The position numbers were made by a program, and so were the translations under genes. The notes beneath the pieces are model-generated. The model had not been told where the DNA came from and made no database searches. It saw only the letters and a program-made list of their open reading frames with translations. 64,000 nt of DNA from JAWSVE01 sp033852115 (lineage in GTDB: Bacteria; Pseudomonadota; Gammaproteobacteria; Pseudomonadales; Cellvibrionaceae): positions 186,001 to 250,000 of the forward strand of contig JAWSVE010000002.1 in the NCBI GenBank assembly GCA_033852115.1, in the 5' to 3' direction. This document shows, piece after piece, positions 61,173 through 64,000 of the stretch (position 1 is the stretch's first letter; each line of letters opens with the position of its first letter).

Positions 61173-61962
61173 CGTAGTCCTGTATGGTGGTTTGTTTTTC
61201 TGCGGGTGTATGGTCCTGAAGCAGTAAGCTAACCGCTTCGGCCATTATCGAGCGCATGTCGGCATTGTGTTTAACTTGCATATCAATTAAGTAGCCGTGT
61301 TTCTCGTTGGTGCTATTGACCAGCTCGATGATGTCCTCTTCTTGGTCTGCCTCGAGTCCCAATGTAGACAGCTCTACCAATAGTTTGGATGACAGATCCC
61401 CGCACAGCGCACTATGGCTATTACTCAAGTGTTCGCTAAAACGCACCATGGTATTGACGATATCATTCATTTTTTGCGCGATCGCCAATCTTGCGTCTCG
61501 AGATTGAGTATCTTTTATTTTGAGTCGTGCATAGTTGTCGAGCCAATAGTGAATAGTATCAATCAACACTGCCAGGTTGTCTTTGAGCGAGTCGATTTCA
61601 TCTTCACTAAAGTCGGATCTCAATAAAACAAGGAGCAAGTGCTTGGTTTGGAAGATGATATAGCCTTCATGGGTAGAGAGTTTTGTACCGCGACCTGAGA
61701 GCTTTGCTAAGCTGCATAAATCTTGACGACTTATACCTTTCCCGAACTGGATGCTTATCTGTTCTTCTGCTACCGCTGCTCGAAAACAGCCCGATAGCTG
61801 AAAACGCCGAGCAGCGCCATAAATAACCGCTTCAATAGACTCTAATTCCTGGCAGCAGATTATTTCTCTAGATAAACGTGCAATCACACCAAGTTGATAT
61901 GCTGATCGCATAGCGAATTGCGTTTCGTGCTGAGAGTCTGTGCGCCGGACTTCCTTTTTCAT
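61150..61962 (-). CDS. GAF-like signalling protein of unknown type
   Basis: This encodes 270 residues, soluble. Residues about 25-145 alternate strands and helices like a degenerate GAF (SREIICCQELESIEAVIYGAA at the start, cited in part: IEAVIYGAARRFQLSG). The C-terminal half is helical. Its stop overlaps the receiver-like gene, so the two likely form a signalling pair. A 25-bp palindrome sits 34 bases before its start. I do not recognise a named family. Confidence 0.5.
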   Translation of the reverse strand: MKKEVRRTDSQHETQFAMRSAYQLGVIARLSREIICCQELESIEAVIYGAARRFQLSGCFRAAVAEEQISIQFGKGISRQDLCSLAKLSGRGTKLSTHEGYIIFQTKHLLLVLLRSDFSEDEIDSLKDNLAVLIDTIHYWLDNYARLKIKDTQSRDARLAIAQKMNDIVNTMVRFSEHLSNSHSALCGDLSSKLLVELSTLGLEADQEEDIIELVNSTNEKHGYLIDMQVKHNADMRSIMAEAVSLLLQDHTPAEKQTTIQDYDADVTLF

Positions 61963-61995
61963 GCCTAATTCTTCAATGAATAAATTCCATATACC

Positions 61996-62020
61996 TATTA
62001 GTTAAGCATGCGAACTAATA
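61996..62020. promoter_or_regulatory. Palindromic operator candidate
   Basis: TATTAGTT (61996-62003) and AACTAATA (62013-62020) are perfect inverted arms around a centre that itself contains GCATGC. It lies in the 450-bp divergent gap between the GAF-like gene and the AraC-family gene. It is close to the minus-strand start, where a repressor would act. The rest of the gap (62,021-62,415) is AT-rich and shows nothing else. Confidence 0.5.
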
Positions 62021-62415
62021 AAATCTTGGATGATCTTTTATTTGGACGCATTTGGGACAGAGAATTTATCTTTCGTTCGCATAAGGGATATTGACCCTGT
62101 TTTTATTATTGTTATTAGGTGTAAGATAAGCGCTGCTTTTAACTCAGCAGTTTCTCGCTGCGTGATGTTGATGGTTTGGTTCTTTTTATTTCTCACCTAG
62201 TGAAGCTTGTATAATTACTGACGAAGGGTTTTGCATACGTTTACATGTCCTAACAAAATAAAAAGGAATTTTACTGTTTCGCGAGAGGGAGGTTAGTTAA
62301 GTAAAAAATGTGCGTGGACAAACACCTGTAATATTTTTGTAAAAAACCGCTTTTGGGATTAAGACCACGCTTTCCACATCAGTGCAGGCTAGAAATTCTT
62401 TTCTGTAGTAACTTT

Positions 62416-63420
62416 ATGGCCACAACTGACTCTCAAGAAAAGCTGCATGAACAGCGCTTTTTCTCTTGTATCGCTAATTCTATTGATCAATACGGGCTTA
62501 AAGCGCTACCGCACTCTATCAATACCATGCAGTTAAGTAGTGGGCCCTTTGTAGGAAAAAGTGATGCGATTTTGCACCCTGACTTAAGCATCATACGTAG
62601 GACGACTAATCAGTTAATCTATCAAAAAGGTGTGTTTAATAGCGGATACGTTTGCTTCACACTTCACCCTAGTGACCACTGCTGTTACTCCAAAGGTAAC
62701 TACTCCGGCATGGGGCACGTTTCTATTCAGGCTGGTTTGTCAGAATGGGAAGTGATTACTAAAGCGAATACGATGCACTATGTCTTGCTTGTTAAAGTCT
62801 CTAGTCTGTCAAAGCACCTCGCTCCAGATTTACATGCCGTCTTGCAAGCTTTTCTGTTAACGGAGAACCGTATTGAATTGTTTACAGAGGGCTTCTATGA
62901 CGTTGCGAAGCGAGTATGTGATAGGTCACTTCATGCCAGTAGCTTCAGTGGGTCTCACAATAAATCAGATAGTGTGTTTGGAGAGATACGCAGTGACATA
63001 TTCCATATTATTGGTTTTTTGCTGCGAAATGGTCAGGTGGAGCAGGTCCGGTCGAATTCTAAGGTGAGGCTTTTGGACAAGGCGCTGGGGTTGATCGGTG
63101 AGGGGAACAACTGCCAGCTAAAGGTTTCGGATGTCGCAGACTCTCTCCATACGACAAGACGAGCACTGGAAAAAGTATTTGAGATCTATCTCAATATTAG
63201 CCCGAAAGAATATATGAATAGTATACGTTTAAGTGTTATTCAAGCGGAGCTTATTGGAGGGGATAGGACGCAAGGCAGCATCGCTGAAATTGCACGTCGA
63301 CATGGTCTAACGCACATGGGGCATTTCAGTCGAGCGTATGCAAAATTATTCAATGAGTTGCCAAGTGAGACTGTTGCACGCGCGAAAAATAATCGACTAT
63401 CTTGCTTAGATTGCCGTTAA
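62416..63420 (+). CDS. AraC-family transcriptional regulator
   Basis: This encodes about 334 residues from ATG 62416; an in-frame TTG at 62353 would add 21 residues. The C-terminal 100 residues carry two helix-turn-helix motifs: LKVSDVADSLHTTRRALEKVF and IAEIARRHGLTHMGHFSRAY, with FNELPSE ending the family signature. The N-terminal effector domain resembles EutR-like regulators. It is divergent from the GAF-like/receiver pair and may regulate it. Confidence 0.85.
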   Translation: MATTDSQEKLHEQRFFSCIANSIDQYGLKALPHSINTMQLSSGPFVGKSDAILHPDLSIIRRTTNQLIYQKGVFNSGYVCFTLHPSDHCCYSKGNYSGMGHVSIQAGLSEWEVITKANTMHYVLLVKVSSLSKHLAPDLHAVLQAFLLTENRIELFTEGFYDVAKRVCDRSLHASSFSGSHNKSDSVFGEIRSDIFHIIGFLLRNGQVEQVRSNSKVRLLDKALGLIGEGNNCQLKVSDVADSLHTTRRALEKVFEIYLNISPKEYMNSIRLSVIQAELIGGDRTQGSIAEIARRHGLTHMGHFSRAYAKLFNELPSETVARAKNNRLSCLDCR

Positions 63421-63427
63421 AATTGGC

Positions 63428-64000
63428 TTAGAAAATGCTTTGTTTAAGTTCAATTAATAGCTTTGCCATGGCTTGCCCGCGATGACTGATTTTGTTCTTC
63501 ACTTCAGGCGGTAACTCAGCTGAGCTACAATTTTTTTCCGCTACAAAAAATAACGGATCATAGCCAAAACCGTTTTCTCCCTGCGCTTTTTTCAAGATTC
63601 TACCTTCCCATGAGGCTTGGCAAATAATCGGGCACGGGTCTTCTGGGTAGCGAACGTAGGCGAGCGCACAATGAAAGCGGGCAGTACGCAGTTCATCGGG
63701 AACACTTTTTAAGTTGTCTAGTAGGCGTGCGTTGTTTGCGGCGTCATCACCCTGTGTACCAGCGTATCGCGCGGAGTATATTCCTGGGGCGCCTTGCAAG
63801 GCGTCAACCGATAATCCAGAGTCATCAGCGAGGGCAGGCAGCTGTGTTTCTCGGCTTGCGTGGCGCGCTTTGAGTATGGCGTTTTCCACAAAGGATAATC
63901 CAGTCTCATCAGCGGATGAGACAGAATAATCGGCCTGTGTTTTTAAAGAGAAAGGTAGGTCGGCTAGGATGCGTTTGAATTCTTTTAGCTTCCCAGTGTT
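63428..64000 (-). CDS. rdgB: XTP/dITP pyrophosphatase RdgB, partial (start outside window)
   Basis: The frame is open to the window edge. The last readable N-terminal codons (NTGKLKEFKRIL) match the N-x-GK start of RdgB, so only about eight to ten residues are missing. PALADDSGLSVDALQGAPGI, YSARYAG and GFGYDPLFF are signatures, and SHRGQAMAKL ends it. It removes non-canonical purine nucleotides. An internal Met-like codon at 63889 is not the start. The stop is seven bases from the AraC-gene stop. Confidence 0.95.
   Translation of the reverse strand, partial: NTGKLKEFKRILADLPFSLKTQADYSVSSADETGLSFVENAILKARHASRETQLPALADDSGLSVDALQGAPGIYSARYAGTQGDDAANNARLLDNLKSVPDELRTARFHCALAYVRYPEDPCPIICQASWEGRILKKAQGENGFGYDPLFFVAEKNCSSAELPPEVKNKISHRGQAMAKLLIELKQSIF

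Noticed and set aside
63428..63889. RdgB starting at the internal codon 63889
   Set aside because: The frame continues to the window edge with recognisable RdgB N-terminal sequence (NTGK), so the gene is cut by the window, not short.

Overview
The window looks like a chromosomal segment of a marine-type gammaproteobacterium related to the Pseudomonas/Cellvibrionales side of the class. The clues are core gene order (ubiK beside comM; glnK-amtB near a sutA-like gene; xerC-DUF484-dapF-lysA-lptM-cyaA; argH facing algZ-algR-hemC-hemD-hemX-hemY; trxA-rho-ubiD) and typical gammaproteobacterial proteins such as TamA/TamB and class I CyaA. No species can be named from sequence alone.

Region 1 (about 1-9,520) is an accessory island, visibly more AT-rich than the rest. 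Its right edge cuts the comM (yifB) gene after codon 36: 36 recognisable N-terminal ComM residues survive at 9,522-9,629 and then run into foreign sequence. The left end is outside the window and no integrase is visible. Its centrepiece is a tight seven-gene minus-strand operon (8,897 down to 5,119): a small ribbon-helix-helix-like protein, a membrane-anchored RING/treble-clef-like protein with a C-terminal OB-like domain, a stand-alone J-domain protein, an E1-like enzyme, a ubiquitin-like protein ending in Gly, an E2-like enzyme with a C-terminal zinc ribbon, and a JAB/JAMM peptidase. This is a nearly complete eukaryote-like conjugation pathway (Ubl, E1, E2, candidate E3, deconjugase) and is the most interesting object here. 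A leader hairpin covers the ribosome binding site of its first gene. Downstream lie an AHH-type nuclease toxin and an Imm11-like immunity protein; around them are small regulators, an exported protein, a lipoprotein and a secreted nuclease-like protein.

Region 2 (9,700-24,700) is a nitrogen-scavenging block: ubiK, a urease operon (ureD-A-B-C-E-F-G), the urea ABC transporter urtABCDE, a TorF-type outer-membrane protein, and glnK-amtB-glnK. Strong sigma-54 promoter matches precede urtA and the torF-like gene, with NtrC-like enhancer sites upstream. Urea import, hydrolysis to ammonia, ammonium transport and PII signalling therefore appear to be controlled together by nitrogen status.

Region 3 (24,700-49,000) is core: a DUF523 protein, a SutA-like RNA-polymerase-binding regulator, xerC, a DUF484 protein, dapF, lysA, a short lptM gene, cyaA, a hybrid sensor gene split by a 5-bp repeat expansion, argH, the algZ-algR two-component pair, hemC-hemD-hemX-hemY, dgkA, a PilZ-like protein and two tandem chemoreceptors.

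Region 4 (49,000-64,000) holds ubiD, rho, trxA, hemW, the envelope-transport pair tamA-tamB, a GST-family protein, an unusual receiver-like/GAF-like gene pair with a palindromic operator candidate, an AraC-family regulator and the start-truncated rdgB at the window edge.
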